A stretch of 64,000 nt of DNA. Origin: Lojkania enalia. Its lineage: Eukaryota > Ascomycota > Dothideomycetes > Pleosporales. The translations under genes were made by a program, and so were the position numbers. This document shows positions 63,561 to 64,000 of this stretch, piece by piece; the stretch's first letter is position 1, and every line of letters begins with the position of its first letter. The stretch covers positions 29,467 through 93,466 of the forward strand of contig ML986774.1 in NCBI GenBank assembly GCA_010094045.1. The letters run 5' to 3'. A model generated the notes under the pieces. It was not told the origin of the DNA, made no database searches, and saw nothing but the letters and a program-made list of their open reading frames with translations.

Positions 63561-64000
63561 GTTATGATAGAACTTGGTATTTTTTTTTTTATTTTTTTTT
63601 TTTTTTTTGCTAGGTGACGCATTAGAAGTCCATATTTTATTATCATATTAGGGGCTTGGGATCCTGTTCCAGATTATATCAAAGGATATAAGGAATACGT
63701 TAAAAGTATATAATGGATGGTTGGAAAGGGTGAGTTTCGCTGGCAAATGTTGTAAGAGAATGTGAGAATATAGGATGGTGGAAGAGTGGGCATTAGAAGG
63801 CGCATGGTATTTGATGTTATTCATTGATTCGCTTGGATACATTAGGCAAAGTTCGACAGAACATCAGATCATATTTGTAAGTGCCTACCGCCACCTTTAA
63901 CATCGTCTTCAATTGTTACGGCTAAGCTATTCACAGTTAGCCCCTTGGCAGGTCCAGGGATATATATGTAGCATGTCTCGCATTTCTAGTCAATAGACGC
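63561..64000. other. downstream of the GH3 gene, window end
   Basis: About 440 bases with two long T tracts (63579-63608, interrupted by one A) just after the GH3 stop. Otherwise AT-rich, with no gene recognised up to the window edge. Confidence 0.45.

Overview
The window is nuclear DNA of a filamentous ascomycete (Pezizomycotina-type). The genes are interrupted by short introns, mostly 47 to 64 nt, with GT...AG ends and CTAAC/CTGAC-like branch sites. The gene set is typical of such fungi: a Dbf2/SidB kinase, SMC5, fumarase, an HSP9/12 protein, methylcitrate-cycle enzymes, a SAT4-type rhodopsin-domain protein, a Zn2Cys6 factor, and GH76 and GH3 enzymes. I cannot place the species. I rebuilt 19 protein genes by hand, checking splice phase at each junction, plus one decayed gene. 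I saw no rRNA, tRNA, CRISPR or intact transposon.

Layout. 1-8.9 kb: a 4-coumarate-CoA-ligase-like enzyme, a La-motif RNA-binding protein divergent from a WBP11-like splicing protein, an HSP9/12 protein and a secreted GH76 enzyme. 8.9-19.8 kb: a gene desert whose first part is AT-rich and whose second part is GC-rich. 19.8-21.3 kb: a Zn2Cys6 regulator. 21.3-28.8 kb: more gene-poor DNA holding a coiled-coil pseudogene with about 180-bp internal repeats. 28.8-41 kb: a dense housekeeping block (Dbf2-type kinase, RING protein, fumarase, SMC5). 41-53.7 kb: accessory genes (small secreted protein, FAD-linked oxidase, rhodopsin-domain protein, a five-exon four-helix membrane protein that no long open frame reveals, an alpha/beta hydrolase, a Gly/Ala-rich membrane protein). 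55.5-63.6 kb: mitochondrial 2-methylisocitrate lyase divergent from mitochondrial 2-methylcitrate synthase, then a membrane-anchored GH3 beta-glucosidase.

Functional links. The clearest is the head-to-head methylcitrate pair. Its products carry out the first and last dedicated steps of propionyl-CoA disposal (propionyl-CoA + oxaloacetate to 2-methylcitrate; 2-methylisocitrate to pyruvate + succinate). Fumarase, about 20 kb away, acts on the fumarate formed downstream of that succinate, but nothing suggests a cluster. The La-like and WBP11-like genes share a promoter region and both act in RNA metabolism. The accessory genes at 41-53 kb do not form a recognisable biosynthetic cluster: there is no PKS, NRPS or terpene synthase.

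There is no clear sign of a wholly new system. The most worthwhile leads are the hidden five-exon membrane protein, the repeat-bearing pseudogene with mostly TAG stops, the unexplained GC-rich non-coding block, and the methylcitrate gene pair.
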